Assembly: GCF_027580225.2 (NCBI RefSeq)
Contig: NC_073352.2
Coordinates: 36,519,501 to 36,583,500, forward strand
Direction of reading: 5' to 3'
DNA length: 64,000 nt
Origin: Misgurnus anguillicaudatus
Lineage: Eukaryota > Chordata > Actinopteri > Cypriniformes > Cobitidae
Below the pieces are notes generated by a model that worked only from the letters and a program-made list of their open reading frames with translations, was not told the DNA's origin and made no database searches. A program made the position numbers and the translations under genes. Below are positions 21,454 through 34,454 of the stretch, one piece after another. How positions within the stretch are numbered: position 1 is the first letter of the stretch; each line of letters starts with the position of its first letter.

Positions 21454-21908
21454 CACCTTTAAACGGCCGTAGCTCGGGCGCCTTAAGACCGAGACCTTAG
21501 CCCTTTGGGTCCCTCATCCTCCAGGAGGGGCCCTTTCCAACGACCCCACCCACGTCTCCGTACCCCTTTCCCCGGCCGAGATACGACCCCGGGAACATCG
21601 CCCCGTCAACCCGACCACCGTGCACCCGAGGCCGGCTTTGGACCCCGCGACGGACACCCTGGAGCTCGTACCCGGCGCACCGTTTGGTCCCTGCCATCCC
21701 ACTCTTAAGCACTCCCCCACCGGACTAAGCCCCATCCTCCCGGCCCTTCTGGAGAACCAAACAGTTGGTCAACCCCAAAATTTCTCCAACCGTTGGTCAA
21801 CCCGAAAGATTTTCCAGCAGTTGGTCAACCTCAATCGACTTAGGTTTTGGAGCGTTCGAGTTTCCAGCAGTTGGTCAACCTCAATCGACTTAGGTTTTGG
21901 AGTGTTCG
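21454..21908 (+). repeat. C segment and left B part of cassette 7
   Basis: C is 21,454-21,761 and B left is 21,762-21,908 with four palindrome sites. It matches 1,661-2,115 at an offset of 19,793 bp. Bases 21,905-21,908 are TTCG, the unmutated left target duplication of the following element. Confidence 0.9.
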
Positions 21909-23326
21909 TGTCACAGGAGTGACGATCTTTTAGGCGGAACCAAAAATTGGGCAAGTTTGGTTCCGCCCGGATGTTTCCGCCCGGACCGGTAAGAGAAAAC
22001 ACCGGACATCCGGTAGCGCCGCGAACGCTGTAATCAGCTGAATTACATGCAGCTGAGAGTCATTAAGAGGAGCGCCGGGTGATTGGGCAAGAGGAACACT
22101 CGGGAGAGTATTTTAGATCAGTTTGAAACACAGTTTGGGGTCGATTGTTCCTGTTGTTAATGTGGATCGTAGCGCTGAGTTGGGCTCACCGGGTACGCTA
22201 CTTTGGACTGCTGTATTGCTCTCTCTCTCGTCTAGACTATAGACCTATGCGGAGGAAAATACCGAAGACCTTAAAGGTAGATGAAGTGGACGAATGCTGG
22301 CCTTGGATGAAAACAACGAAGGAAGGAAAGACGCACCGTTGTGAGTATTACGTTACGGAAGAATAGTGTTGGCAGCCGGAAAACGCTCTGTCTGTGCATC
22401 TGGAACTATTACAGCGTGAAGTCAATCTAGGACAAAGAAAGTACAACAGCTGTGAGTAACGGAATCTTCTTATAGAAGTATTGTGCATGTATTTGACCTG
22501 TATATCTTTTTGAGTGTCTCCAACGAGAGCGGGCGGCCCTACCCCTGAGCCAGCGTGGTGGGTGAGCCGAAAGGGTCTTTTTGTGGAACAGCTCCAGTGG
22601 TGAAAGACAAACACTAGGCCAAGTTAACATCTCCATATTTCCGTCCAGAGCGAAGGAAAGGAAGACGGGCGTCTATTGTGTACACTGAGTGGTGGGTGAG
22701 TCTTGGATGTAGAAATTGTCACTTGAAGTGGTGCTGTGTAATGCTGTGTAATTGCAGTGGGATTGCTGTTGTCTTGCCTGACGTACCCCCGCCTCCAGTC
22801 ACTCGCTCCTGAGACGACGAAAAGGAAAAACGGTCCTAGAGTAAGCCCTATACATGATTATGCTGTGAGTGTGTTCCAGTCTTGAAACTACGAAGTATTT
22901 TCCCAGCTAAACGCTCAGCGGATTTGAGTTTATAAGTGGCGGTGAAGAACTGTGCTACTGACGGTGCGTGAGTATTATCCAGGATATTGTTCCCTTACCT
23001 GTGTCTTTTTGATCTACATAGAGCCTGAGGCGAAGGAGATCCGCCGGCCCGAGGTCTCGACCAAAGGGCGCCCCGGTCCAGTTTTCGATCGACCAACGGG
23101 TCTCGAGGAAAGGGCAGCGCTCGACCCGGGGAGCCGGCGTGACGGTTCTCGCCCCTCTATAGACCAACGAGCTCGCCGAGAGGGCTTTGGCCCCCGGCGC
23201 CACCTAGAAAAACCACCGTCCAGTTGACGCACCGCACAGCCAACCACCGTAAGTCCGCCCCCCTGTTAAGTAAACTATAACCTGTTAAACTGCTTCATTG
23301 ACAGGAAGGAGGAGTGTGTCGTGAAG

Positions 23327-24447
23327 ATCTGTGGAGAAAGAGAGACAGTGTGAATGTCGAGATAACGAGTTGGGAAGAGAGCCATACCTACCCCAAAGCT
23401 GTAGTCAGCGACGAGGGGAGAGAAACCATTGGAAACCGATTCACTGTGCCCTTGTGTCCCAGCAGTCATCTGTGGAGAAAGAGAGACAGCGTGAATGTTG
23501 AGATAACGAACTGTGGAGAGAGCCATACCTACCCAAAGCTGTAGTCAGCGACGAGGTGAGAGAAACCATTGGAAACCGATTCATTGTGCCCTTGTGTCCT
23601 AGCAGTCATCTGTGGAGAGAGAGAGACAGCGTGAATGTTGAGATAACGAACTGTGGAGAGAGCCATACCTACCCAAAGCTGTAGTCAGCGACGAGGTGAG
23701 AGAAACCATTGGGAACCGATTCATTGTGCCCTTGTGTCCTAGCAGTCATCTGTGGAGAGAGAGAGACAGCGTGAATGTTGAGATAACAAACTGTGGAGAG
23801 AGCCATACCTACCCAAAGCTGTAGTCAGCGACGAGGTGAGAGAAACCATTGGGAACCGATTCATTGTGCCCTTGTGTCCTAGCAGTCATCTGTGGAGAGA
23901 GAGAGACAGCGTGAATGTTGAGATAACGAACTGTGGAGAGAGCCATACCTACCCAAAGCTGTAGTCAGCGACGAGGTGAGAGAAACCATTGGAAACCGAT
24001 TCACTGTGCCCTTGTGTCCCAGCAGTCATCTGTGGAGAAAGAGAGACAGCGTGAATGTTGAGATAACGAACTGTGGAGAGAGCCATTCCTACCCAAAGCT
24101 GTAGTCAGCGACGAGGTGAGAGAAACCATTGGAAACCGATTCACTGTGCCCTTGTGTCCCAGCAGTCATCTGTGGAGAGAGAGAGACAGCGTGAATGTTG
24201 AGATAACGAACTGTGGAGAGAGCCATACCTACCCAAAGCTGTAGTCAGCGACGAGGTGAGAGAAACCATTGGAAACCAATTCACTGTGCCCTTGTGTCCC
24301 AGCAGTCATCTGTGGAGAGAGAGAGACAGCGTGAATGTTGAGATAACGAACTGTGGAGAGAGCCACACCTACCCAAAGCTGCAGTCAGCGACGAGGTGAG
24401 AGAAACCAGTGGAAACCGAGTCACTGTGTCTTGGTGTCCCAGCAATC
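23327..24447 (+). repeat. Eight tandem 140-bp repeats inside LTR-like element copy 2
   Basis: These units match 3,534-4,654 at +19,793 bp. Copy number and unit order are unchanged between the two copies, so no unequal exchange has occurred inside this small array since the duplication. The final unit differs at several bases (CTGCAGTCAGCG for CTACAGTCAGCG, CCAGTGG for CCATTGG). Confidence 0.9.
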
Positions 24448-24773
24448 ATCTGTGGAGAAGGAGAGAGCAGGGAAGGAGAGTGAGTCGATCAGCGAGGAGC
24501 TGTGCGAGATAGGGGTGAACTGCCTCGAGTGAGCCACAGGTACACGGAATAAGAACAAGCTCATACGAACACTGACTTTGATTTATTCTGCCTCCAGGAA
24601 GGAAGAGGAGCGCGCCACGGGCAGAGGGAACCAGAGGCGGGAGCCCGTTCCCCGACGCAACCCCCATCCCCCCTGTCACTCGCTTGCTCGTGGCCCCCCT
24701 GGGAGGCAGAGCCGGATTTTAGTTTTAATTTCCCTTTTTCCCCATTCCCCAGTACTTTTTAAATATTTAACTA

Positions 24774-24779
24774 AATAAA
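24774..24779 (+). promoter_or_regulatory. Polyadenylation signal in LTR-like element copy 2
   Basis: AATAAA is at the same place as in copy 1, in an AT-rich stretch about 130 bp before the element's end. It is followed by CTCGTTGTTGTCTGG. Confidence 0.5.
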
Positions 24780-24906
24780 GAATATTTTTATACTTACCTG
24801 TTCCTCGTTGTTGTCTGGTCATTGGGTTGGTTTTGGGGACCTCCTCGAGGTGGAAGTTTAGAAGGGGCGTGGCTAAACATTAGCGGCCCGCCCTTGGCTT
24901 GTGACA

Positions 24907-25376
24907 TTCGCGTTTCCAGCAGTTGGTCAACCTCAATCGACTTAGGTTTTGGAGCGTTCGCGTTTCCAGCAGTTGGTCAACCTCAATCGACTTAGGCTCT
25001 GGAGCTTTCGCCTCTCCAGCAGTTGGTCAACCCCAACGACTTAGGCTCTTGAGCTTTTACTTCTACAGCAGTTGGTCAACCCCATCGACTTAGGTTCTGG
25101 GGCGTTCGCTTCTCCTGCCATAGACTTAGGTTCTAGAGCTATCGCCTCTCCGACAGTTGGTCAACCCCAATCGACTTAGGCTCTGGAGCTTTCACTTCTC
25201 CAGCAGTTGGTCAACCCCATCGACTTAGGTTCTGGAGCTTTCGCCTCTCCGACAGTTGGTCAACCCCGATCGACTTAGCTATATACCTGATGGCACCTGT
25301 TCGCCCTACCGTCCCCCGCGAAGGGGGAACCCGCCGGGTCCGCGGCCGGGAGGGTGCGCCTCGGTCGGCCTGGGGG
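24907..25376 (+). repeat. Right B part and P of cassette 7
   Basis: B resumes after the TTCG target duplication (24,911-25,278), with seven palindrome-type sites, and P is 25,279-25,376. The sequence shares TTCTACAGCAG near 25,070 with the copy near 5,277, against TTCTCCAGCAG elsewhere. Confidence 0.9.
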
Positions 25377-27228
25377 ACCGGAGATACTTCCGGTCGAAAA
25401 TCCGAATTTCGTTACAGCGCCGCTCCGGCGCCTCGGGCCCGGGTCCTTCGACCTTCGGGTCGGTCGGTCCGCCGGAGGGGCCCTTTCGAACGAGCCCACC
25501 CACGAGTATCTGGCCCTTTCCGCAGCGGAGATACGGGGTGCCGTCTCCGGATTTTCCCACGGCCGCTGCTCGGGCGCCTTAAGTCCCAGGACGTCGCCCT
25601 CGGGGTCGGTCGCTCTACCCGAGGGGACCTTTCGAACGAGCCCGCCCTCGACCCTCCGACCCTTTCCGCGGCCGAGATACGGCGGTTCGAAAAAAAAAAA
25701 ACGCTCGTCCGGAGTTTGCTCGCCCGTAGCGTCCGCTGCGTTCGTCCGCCGGAGGTTTGACCGGTCTCGTTCGAAAGGTCTTTCCCGGGGCTTTCCGGCG
25801 ACGCCGGCCCCGAGTCCGTGCGATCCCGTGGACCGGAGATACTTCCGGTCGAATATCCGAATTTCGTTACCGCGCCGCTCCGGCGCCTCGGGCCCGGGGC
25901 CTTCGACCTTCGGGTCGATTGGTCCGCCGGATGGGCCCTTTCGAACGAGCCCACCCACGAGTATCTGGCCCTTTCCGCCGCGGAGATACGGGGGGCCTTC
26001 TCCGGATTTTCCCACGGCCGCTGCTCGGGCGCCTTAAGTCCGAGGACGTCGCCCTCGGGGTCGGTCGCTCTACCCGAGGGGACCTTTCGAACGAGCACGC
26101 CCTCGACCCTCCGACCCTTTCCGCGGCCGAGATACGGCGGATCGAAAAAAAAAAAACGCTCGTCCAGAGTTCGCGCGCCCGTAGCGTCCGCTGCGTTCGT
26201 CCGCCGGAGGCGCGGCCGGTCTCGTTCGAAAGGTCTTTCCCGGGGCTTTCCGGCGACGCCGGCCCCGCGTCCGTGCGACCCCGTGGACCGGAGATACTTC
26301 CGGTCGAATATCCGAAATTCGTTACCGCGCCGCTCCGGCGCCTCGGGTCCGGGGCCTTCGACCTTCGGGTCGGTCGGTCCGCCGGAGGGGCCCTTTCGAA
26401 CGAGCCCACCCGCGAGTATCTGGCCCTTTCCGCGGCGGAGATACGGGGGGCCGTCACCGGATTTTCCCACGGCCGCTGCTCGGGCGCCTTAAGTCCGAGG
26501 ACGTCGCCCTCGGGGTCGGTCGCTCTACCCGAGGGGACCTTTCGAAAGAGCCCGCCCTCGACCCTCCGACCCTTTCCGCGGCCGAGATACGGCGAATCGA
26601 AAAAAAAAAAAAACGCTGGTCCGGAGTTCGCGCGCCCGTAGCGTCCGCTGCGTTCGTCCGCTGGAGGCGCGGCCGGTCTCGTTCGAAAGGTCTTTCCCGG
26701 GGCTTTTCGGCGACGCCGGGCCCGAGTCCGTGCGACCCCGGGGACCGGAGATACTTCCGGTCGAATTTAGGAAAACTTCGAACTGCCGTATCTCGGGCGC
26801 CTCGGGCCCGGGGCCTTCGAACTTCGGGTCGGTCGGTCCGCCGGAGGGGCCCTTTCGAACGAGCCCACCCGGGAGTATCTGGCCCCTTCCGCAGCGGAGA
26901 TACGGGGGGCCGTCTCCGGATTTTCCCACTGCCGCTGCTCGGGCGCCTTAAGTCCGAGGACGTCGCCCTCGAGGTCGGTCGCTCTACCCGAGGAGACCTT
27001 TCGAACGAGCCCGCCCTCGACCCTCCGACCCTTTTCGCGGCCGAGATACGGCGGTTCGAAAAAAAAAAAAAACGCTCGTCCGTAGTTCGCTTGCCCGTAG
27101 CGTCCGCTGCGTTCGTCCGCCGGAGGCGCGGCCGGTCTCGTTCGAAAGGTCTCTCTCGGGGCTTTCCGTGGACGCCAGCCTCGGGTCCATGCGACCCCGG
27201 GGGCCGGAGATACGGACTTCCACCGATG
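25377..27228 (+). repeat. A block 7: four 454-bp monomers (copy of block 1)
   Basis: This matches 5,584-7,435 at 19,792-19,793 bp. It includes GGAGGTTTGACCGG near 25,752, GAGCACGCCC near 26,092, CCAGAGTTCG near 26,164 and the 'last'-type monomer near 26,767. The only differences I noticed are poly-A lengths and scattered single bases. Confidence 0.9.
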
Positions 27229-28149
27229 CACCTTTAAACGGCCGTAGCTCGGGCGCCTTAAGACCGAGACCTTAGCCCTTTGGGTCCCTCATCCTCCAGG
27301 GGGGGCCCTTTCCAACGACCCCACCCTCGTCTCCGTACCCCTTTCCCCGGCCGAGATACGACCCCGGGAACATCGCCCCGTCAACCCGACCACCGTGCAC
27401 CCGAGGCCGGCTTTGGACCCCGCGACGGACACCCTGGAGCTCGTACCCGGCGCACCGTTTGGTCCCTGCCATCCCACTCTTAAGCACTCCCCCACCGGAC
27501 TAAGCCCCATCCTCCCGGCCCTTCTGGAGAACCAAACAGTTGGTCAACCCCAAAATTTCTCCAACCGTTGGTCAACCCGAAAGATTTTCCAGCAGTTGGT
27601 CAACCTCAATCGACTTAGGTTTTGGAGCGTTCGAGTTTCCAGCAGTTGGTCAACCTCAATCGACTTAGGTTTTGGAGTGTTCGCGTTTCCAGCAGTTGGT
27701 CAACCTCAATCGACTTAGGTTTTGGAGCGTTCGCGTTTCCAGCAGTTGGTCAACCTCAATCGACTTAGGCTCTGGAGCTTTCGCCTCTCCAGCAGTTGGT
27801 CAACCCCAACGACTTAGGCTCTTGAGCTTTTACTTCTCCAGCAGTTGGTCAACCCCATCGACTTAGGTTCTGGGGCGTTCGCTTCTCCTGCCATAGACTT
27901 AGGTTCTAGAGCTATCGCCTCTCCGACAGTTGGTCAACCCCAATCGACTTAGGCTCTGGAGCTTTCACTTCTCCAGCAGTTGGTCAACCCCATCGACTTA
28001 GGTTCTGGAGCTTTCGCCTCTCCGACAGTTGGTCAACCCCGATCGACTTAGCTATATACCTGATGGCACCTGTTCGCCCTACCGTCCCCCGCGAAGGGGG
28101 AACCCGCCGGGTCCGCGGCCGGGAGGGTGCGCCACGGTCGGCCTGGGGG
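27229..28149 (+). repeat. C-B-P cassette 8 (copy of cassette 2)
   Basis: C is 27,229-27,536, B 27,537-28,051 (515 bp) and P 28,052-28,149. It keeps the ACCCTCGTC and GCGCCACGG changes of cassette 2. Confidence 0.9.
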
Positions 28150-30903
28150 ACCGGAGATACTTCCGGTCGAAAATCCGAATTTCGTTACAGCGCCGCTCCG
28201 GCGCCTCGGGCCCGGGTCCTTCGACCTTCGGGTCGGTCGGTCCGCCGGAGGGGCCCTTTCGAACGAGCCCACCCGCGAGTATCTGGCCCTTTCCGCAGCG
28301 GAGATACGGGGTGCCGTCTCCGGATTTTCCCACGGCCGCTGCTCGGGCGCCTTAAGTCCCAGGACGTCGCCCTCGGGGTCGGTCGCTCTACCCGAGGGGA
28401 CCTTTCGAACGAGCCCGCCCTCGACCCTCCGACCCTTTCCGCGGCCGAGATACGGCGGATCGAAAAAAAAAAAACGCTGGTCCGGAGTTCGCGCGCCCGT
28501 AGCGTCCGCTGCGTTCGTCCGCCGGAGGCGCGGCCGGTCTCGTTCGAAAGGTCTTTCCCGGGGCTTTCCGGCGACGCCAGCCCCGAGTCCGTGCGATCCC
28601 GTGGACCGGAGATACTTCCGGTCGAATATCCGAATTTCGTTACCGCGCCGCTCCGGCGCCTCGGGCCCGGGGCCTTCGACCTTCGGGTCGATTGGTCCGC
28701 CGGATGGGCCCTTTCGAACGAGCCCACCCACGAGTATCTGGCCCTTTCCGCGGCGGAGATACGGGGGGCCTTCTCCGGATTTTCCCACGGCCGCTGCTCG
28801 GGCGCCTTAAGTCCGAGGACGTCGCCCTCGGAGTCGGTCGCTCTACCCGAGGGGACCTTTCGAACGAGCCCGCCCTCGACCCTCCGACCCTTTCCGCGGC
28901 CGAGATACGGCGGATCGAAAAAAAAAAACGCTGGTCCGGAGTTTGCTCGCCCGTAGCGTCCGCTGCGTTCGTCCGCCGGAGGCGTGACCGGTCTCGTTCG
29001 AAAGGTCTTTCCCGGGGCTTTCCGGCGACGCCGGCCCCGAGTCCGTGCGATCCCGTGGACCGGAGATACTTCCGGTCGAATATCCGAATTTCGTTACCGC
29101 GCCGCTCCGGCGCCTCGGGCCCGGGGCCTTCGACCTTCGGGTCGATTGGTCCGCCGGATGGGCCCTTTCGAACGAGCCCACCCACGAGTATCTGGCCCTT
29201 TCCGCGGCGGAGATACGGGGGGGCTTCTCCGGATTTTCCCACGGACGCTGCTCGGGCGCCTTAAGTCCGAGGACGTCGCCCTCGGGGTCGGTCGCTCTAC
29301 CCGAGGGGACCTTTCGAACGAGCCCGCCCTCGACCCTCCGACCCTTTCCGCGGCCGAGATACGGCGAATCGAAAAAAAAAAAACGCTGGTCCGGAGTTCG
29401 CGCGCCCGTAGCGTCCGCTGCGTTCGTCCGCCGGAGGCGCGGCCGGTCTCGTTCGAAAGGTCTTTCCCGGGGCTTTCCGGCGACGCCGGCCCCGAGTCCG
29501 TGCGACCCCGTGGACCGGAGATACTTCCGGTCGAATATCCGAATTTCGTTACCGCTCCACTCCGGCGCCTCGGGCCCGGGGCCTTCGACCTTCGGGTCGA
29601 TTGGTCCGCCGGAGGGGCCCTTTGGAACGAGCCCACCCACGAGTATCTGGCCCTTTCCGCGGCGGAGATACGGGGGGCCTTCTCCGGATTTTCCCACGGC
29701 CGCTGCTCGGGCGCCTTAAGTCCGAGGACGTCGCCCTCGGGGTCGGTCGCTCTACCCGAGGGGACCTTTCGAACGAGCCCGCCCTCGACCCTCCGACCCT
29801 TTCCGCGGCCGAGATACGGCGGATCGAAAAAAAAAAACGCTGGTCCGGAGTTCGCGCGCCCGTAGCGTCCGCTGCGTTCGTCCGCCGGAGGCGCGGCCGG
29901 TCTCGTTCGAAAGGTCTTTCCCGGGGCTTTCCGGCGACGCCGGCCCCGAGTCCGTGCGACACCGTGGACCGGAGATACTTCCGGTAGAATATCCGAATTT
30001 CGTTACCGCGCCGCTCCGGCGCCTCGGGTCCGGGGCCTTCGACCTTCGGGTCGATTGGTCCGCCGGAGGGGCCCTTTCGAACGAGCCCACCCGCGAGTAT
30101 CTGGCCTTTTCCGCGGCGGAGATACGGGGGGCCGTCTCCGGATTTTCCCACGGCCGCTGCTCGGGCGCCTTAAGTCCGAGGACGTCGCCCTCGGGGTCGG
30201 TCGCTCTACCCGAGGGGACCTTTCGAACGAGCCCGCCCTCGACCCTCCGACCCTTTCCGCGGCCGAGATACGGCGGATCGAAAAAAAAAAACGCTGGTCC
30301 GGAGTTCGCGCGCCCGGAGCGTCCGCTGCGTTCGTCCGCCGGAGGCGCGGCCGGTCTCGTTCGAAAGGTCTTTCCCGGGGCTTTCCGGCGACGCCGGCCC
30401 CGAGTCCGTGCGACCCCGGGGACCGGAGATACTTCCGGTCGAATTTAGGAAAACTTCGAACTGCCGTATCTCGGGCGCCTCGGGCCCGGGGCCTTCGAAC
30501 TTCGGGTCGGTCGGTCCGCCGGAGGGGCCCTTTCGAACGAGCCCACCCGGGAGTATCTGGCCCCTTCCGCAGCGGAGATACGGGGGGCCGTCTCCGGATT
30601 TTCCCACTGCCGCTGCTCGGGCGCCTTAAGTCCGAGGACGTCGCCCTCGAGGTCGGTCGCTCTACCCGAGGAGACCTTTCGAACGAGCCCGCCCTCGACC
30701 CTCCGACCCTTTTCGCGGCCGAGATACGGCGGTTCGAAAAAAAAAAACGCTCGTCCGTAGTTCGCTTGCCCGTAGCGTCCGCTGCGTTCGTCCGCCGGAG
30801 GCGCGGCCGGTCTCGTTCGAAAGGTCTCTCTCGGGGCTTTCCGTGGACGCCAGCCTCGGGTCCATGCGACCCCGGGGGCCGGAGATACGGACTTCCACCG
30901 CTG
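28150..30903 (+). repeat. A block 8: six 454-bp monomers (copy of block 2)
   Basis: This matches 8,357-11,110 at about 19,793-19,795 bp, monomer for monomer. GACGCCAGCCCC near 28,575 is private to this copy. The 'last' monomer is near 30,445. Confidence 0.9.
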
Positions 30904-31724
30904 CACCTTTAAACGGCCGTAGCTCGGGCGCCTTAAGACCGAGACCTTAGCCCTTTGGGTCCCTCATCCTCCAGGGGGGGCCCTTTCCAACGACCCCACC
31001 CACGTCTCCGTACCCCTTTCCCCGGCCGAGATACGACCCCGGGAACATCGCCCCGTCAACCCGACCACCGTACACCCGAGGCCGGCTTTGGACCCCGCGA
31101 CGGACACCCTGGAGCTCGTACCCGGCGCACCGTTTGGTCCCTGCCATCCCACTCTTAAGCACTCCCCCACCGGACTAAGCCCCATCCTCCCGGCCCTTCT
31201 GGAGAACCAAACAGTTGGTCAACCCCAAAATTTCTCCAACCGTTGGTCAACCCGAAAGATTTTCCAGCAGTTGGTCAACCTCAATCGACTTAGGTTTTGG
31301 AGTGTTCGCGTTTCCAGCAGTTGGTCAACCTCAATCGACTTAGGTTTTGGAGCGTTCGCGTTTCCAGCAGTTGGTCAACCTCAATCGACTTAGGCTCTGG
31401 AGCTTTCGCCTCTCCAGCAGTTGGTCAACCCCAACGACTTAGGCTCTTGAGCTTTTACTTCTCCAGCAGTTGGTCAACCCCATGGACTTAGGTTCTGGTG
31501 CGTTCGCTTCTCCTGCCATAGACTTAGGTTCTAGAGCTTTCACTTCTCCAGCAGTTGGTCAACCCCATCGACTTAGGTTCTGGAGCTTTCGCCTCTCCGA
31601 CAGTTGGTCAACCCCGATCGACTTAGCTATATACCTGATGGCACCTGTTCGCCCTACCGTCCCCCGCGAAGGGGGAACCCGCCGGGTCCGCGGCCGGGAG
31701 GGTGCGCCTCGGTCGGCCTGGGGG
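30904..31724 (+). repeat. C-B-P cassette 9
   Basis: C is 30,904-31,211 (CACCGTACACCC, a private change), B 31,212-31,626 (415 bp) and P 31,627-31,724. It shares CATGGAC and GGTGCGTTCGC with cassettes 3 and 4 but has lost the 50-bp unit containing GTTCGAATTTCC. Confidence 0.9.
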
Positions 31725-33583
31725 ACCGGAGATACTTCCGGTCGAAAATCCGAATTTCGTTACAGCGCCGCTCCGGCGCCTCGGGCCCGGGTCCTTCGAC
31801 CTTCGGGTCGGTCGGTCCGCCGGAGGGGCCCTTTCGAACGAGCCCACCCGCGAGTATCTGGCCCTTTCCGCAGCGGAGATACGGGGTGCCGTCTCCGGAT
31901 TTTCCCACGGCCGCTGCTCGGGCGCCTTAAGTCCCAGGACGTCGCCCTCGGGGTCGGTCGCTCTACCCGAGGGGACCTTTCGAACGAGCCCGCCCTCGAC
32001 CCTCCGACCCTTTCCGCGGCCGAGATACGGCGGATCGAAAAAAAAAACCGCTGGTCCGGAGTTCGCGCGCCCGTAGCGTCCGCTGCGTTCGTCCGCCGGA
32101 GGCGCGGCCGGTCTCGTTCGAAAGGTCTTTCCCGGGGCTTTCCGGCGACGCCGGCCCCGAGTCCGTGCGATCCCGTGGACCGGAGATACTTCCGGTCGAA
32201 TATCCGAATTTCGTTACCGCGCCGCTCCGGCGCCTCGGGCCCGGGGCCTTCGACCTTCGGGTCGATTGGTCCGCCGGATGGGCCCTTTCGAACGAGCCCA
32301 CCCACGAGTATCTGGCCCTTTCCGCGGCGGAGATACGGGGGGCCTTCTCCGGATTTTCCCACGGCCGCTGCTTGGGCGCCTTAAGTCCGAGGACGTCGCC
32401 CTCGGGGTCGGTCGCTCTACCCGAGGGGACCTTTCGAACGAGCCCGCCCTCGACCCTCCGACCCTTTCCGCGGCCGAGATACGGCGGATCGAAAAAAAAA
32501 AACGCTGGTCCGGAGTTCGCGCGCCCGTAGCGTCCGCTGCGTTCGTCCGCCGGAGGCGCGGCCGGTCTCGTTCGAAAGGTCTTTCCCGGGGCTTTCCGGC
32601 GACGCCGGCCCCGAGTCCGTGCGACCCCGTGGACCGGAGATACTTCCGGTAGAATATCCGAATTTCGTTACCGCGCCGCTCCGGCGCCTCGGGTCCGGGG
32701 CCTTCGAACTTCGGGTCGATTGGTCCGCCGGAGGGGCCCTTTCGAACGAGCCCACCCGCGAGTATCTGGCCCTTTCCGCGGCGGAGATACGGGGGGCCGT
32801 CACCGGATTTTCCCACGGCCGCTGCTCGGGCGCCTTAAGTCCGAGGACGTCGCCCTCGGGGTCGGTCGCTCTACCCGAGGGGACCTTTCGAACGAGCCCG
32901 CCCTCGTCCCTCCGACCCTTTCCGCGGCCGAGATACGGCGGATCGAAAAAAAAAACGCTGGTCCGGAGTTCGCGCGCCCGTAGCGTCCGCTGCGTTCGTC
33001 CGCTGGAGGCGCGGCCGGTCTCGTTCGAAAGGTCTTTCCCGGGGCTTTTCGGCGACGCCGGCCCCGAGTCCGTGCGACCCCGGGGACCGGAGATACTTCC
33101 GGTCGAATATCCGAATTTCGTTACCGCGCCCGCTCCGGCCCCTCGGGTCCGGGGCCTTCGACCTTCGGGTCGATTGGTCCGCCGGAGGGGCCCTTTCGAA
33201 CGAGCCCACCCGCGAGTATCTGGCCTTTTCCGCGGCGGAGATACGGGGGGCCGTCTCCGGATTTTCCCACGGCCGCTGCTCGGGCGCCTTAAGTCCGAGG
33301 ACGTCGCCCTCGGGGTCGGTCGCTCTACCCGAGGAGACCTTTCGAACGAGCCCGCCCTCGACCCTCCGACCCTTTTCGCGGCCGAGATACGGCGGTTCGA
33401 AAAAAAAAACGCTCGTCCGTAGTTCGCGCGTCCGTAGTTCGCGCGCGCCCGTAGCGTCCGCTGCGTTCGTCCGCCGGAGGCGCGGCCGGTCTCGTTCGAA
33501 AGGTCTCTCTCGGGGCTTTCCGGGGACGCCAGCCTCGGGTCCGTGCGACCCCCGGGGGCCGGAGATACGGACTTCCACTGCTG
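31725..33583 (+). repeat. A block 9: four 454-bp monomers
   Basis: The block matches A block 4 at about 16,119-16,122 bp. Relative to the first 20-kb copy, one 3,624-bp unit is absent here. GCGCCCGCTCCGG near 33,127 has one extra C, GACCCCCGGGGG near 33,547 another, and CGCGCGCGCCC near 33,436 an extra CG; all are local indels. The 15-bp CGTAGTTCG duplication of block 4 is retained near 33,420. Confidence 0.9.
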
Positions 33584-34454
33584 CACCTTTAAACGGCCGT
33601 AGCTCGGGCGCCTTAAGACCGAGACCTTAGCCCTTTGGGTCCCTCATCCTCCAGGAGGGGCCCTTTCCAACGACCCCACCCACGTCTCCGTACCCCCTTC
33701 CCCGGCCGAGATACGACCCCGGGAACATCGCCCCGTCAACCCGACCACCGTGCACCCGAGGCCGGCTTTGGACCCCGCGACGGACACCCTGGAGCTCGTA
33801 CCCGGCGCACCGTTTGGTCCCTGCCATCCCACTCTTAAGCACTCCCCCACCGGACTAAGCCCCATCCTCCCGGCCCTTCTGGAGAACCAAACAGTTGGTC
33901 AACCCCAAAATTTCTCCAACCGTTGGTCAACCCGAAAGATTTTCCAGCAGTTGGTCAACCTCAATCGACTTAGGTTTTGGGGTGTTCGCGTTTCCAGCAG
34001 TTGGTCAACCTCAATCGACTTAGGTTTTGGAGCGTTCGCGTTTCCAGCAGTTGGTCAACCTCAATCGACTTAGGCTCTGGAGCTTTCGCCTCTCCAGCAG
34101 TTGGTCAACCCCAACGACTTAGGCTCTTGAGCTTTCACTTCTCCAGCAGTTGGTCAACCCCATCGACTTAGGTTCTGGGGCGTTCGCTTCTCCTGCCATA
34201 GACTTAGGTTCTAGAGCTTTCGCCTCTCCGACAGTTGGTCAACCCCAATCGACTTAGGCTCTGGAGCTTTCACTTCTCCAGCAGTTGGTCAACCCCATCG
34301 ACTTAGGTTCTGGAGCTTTCGCCTCTCCGACAGTTGGTCAACCCCGATCGACTTAGCTATATACCTGATGGCACCTGTTCGCCCTACCGTCCCCCGCGAA
34401 GGGGGAACCCGCCGGGTCCGCGGCCGGGAGGGTGCGCCTCGGTCGGCCTGGGGG
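33584..34454 (+). repeat. C-B-P cassette 10
   Basis: C is 33,584-33,891, B 33,892-34,356 (465 bp) and P 34,357-34,454. The left part resembles cassette 5 (GGGGTGTTCGCG near 33,979). The right part resembles cassette 6 (CTAGAGCTTTCGCC near 34,211). The exchange that removed about 1.75 kb therefore lies within this B block. Confidence 0.85.

Larger units (their letters stand above)
21909..24906 (+). mobile_element. LTR-like element, 2,998 bp, copy 2
   Basis: This has the same length, ends, orientation and insertion point within a B repeat as the copy at 2,116. The target duplication is a perfect TTCG (21,905-21,908 and 24,907-24,910). I see about eight single-base differences from copy 1 over the whole element, for example GCAGCCGG for GCAGCTGG near 22,377 and GCCATTCC for GCCATACC near 24,084. 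Identical insertion site plus identical length means it was copied with the host repeat, not inserted twice. Confidence 0.8.
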
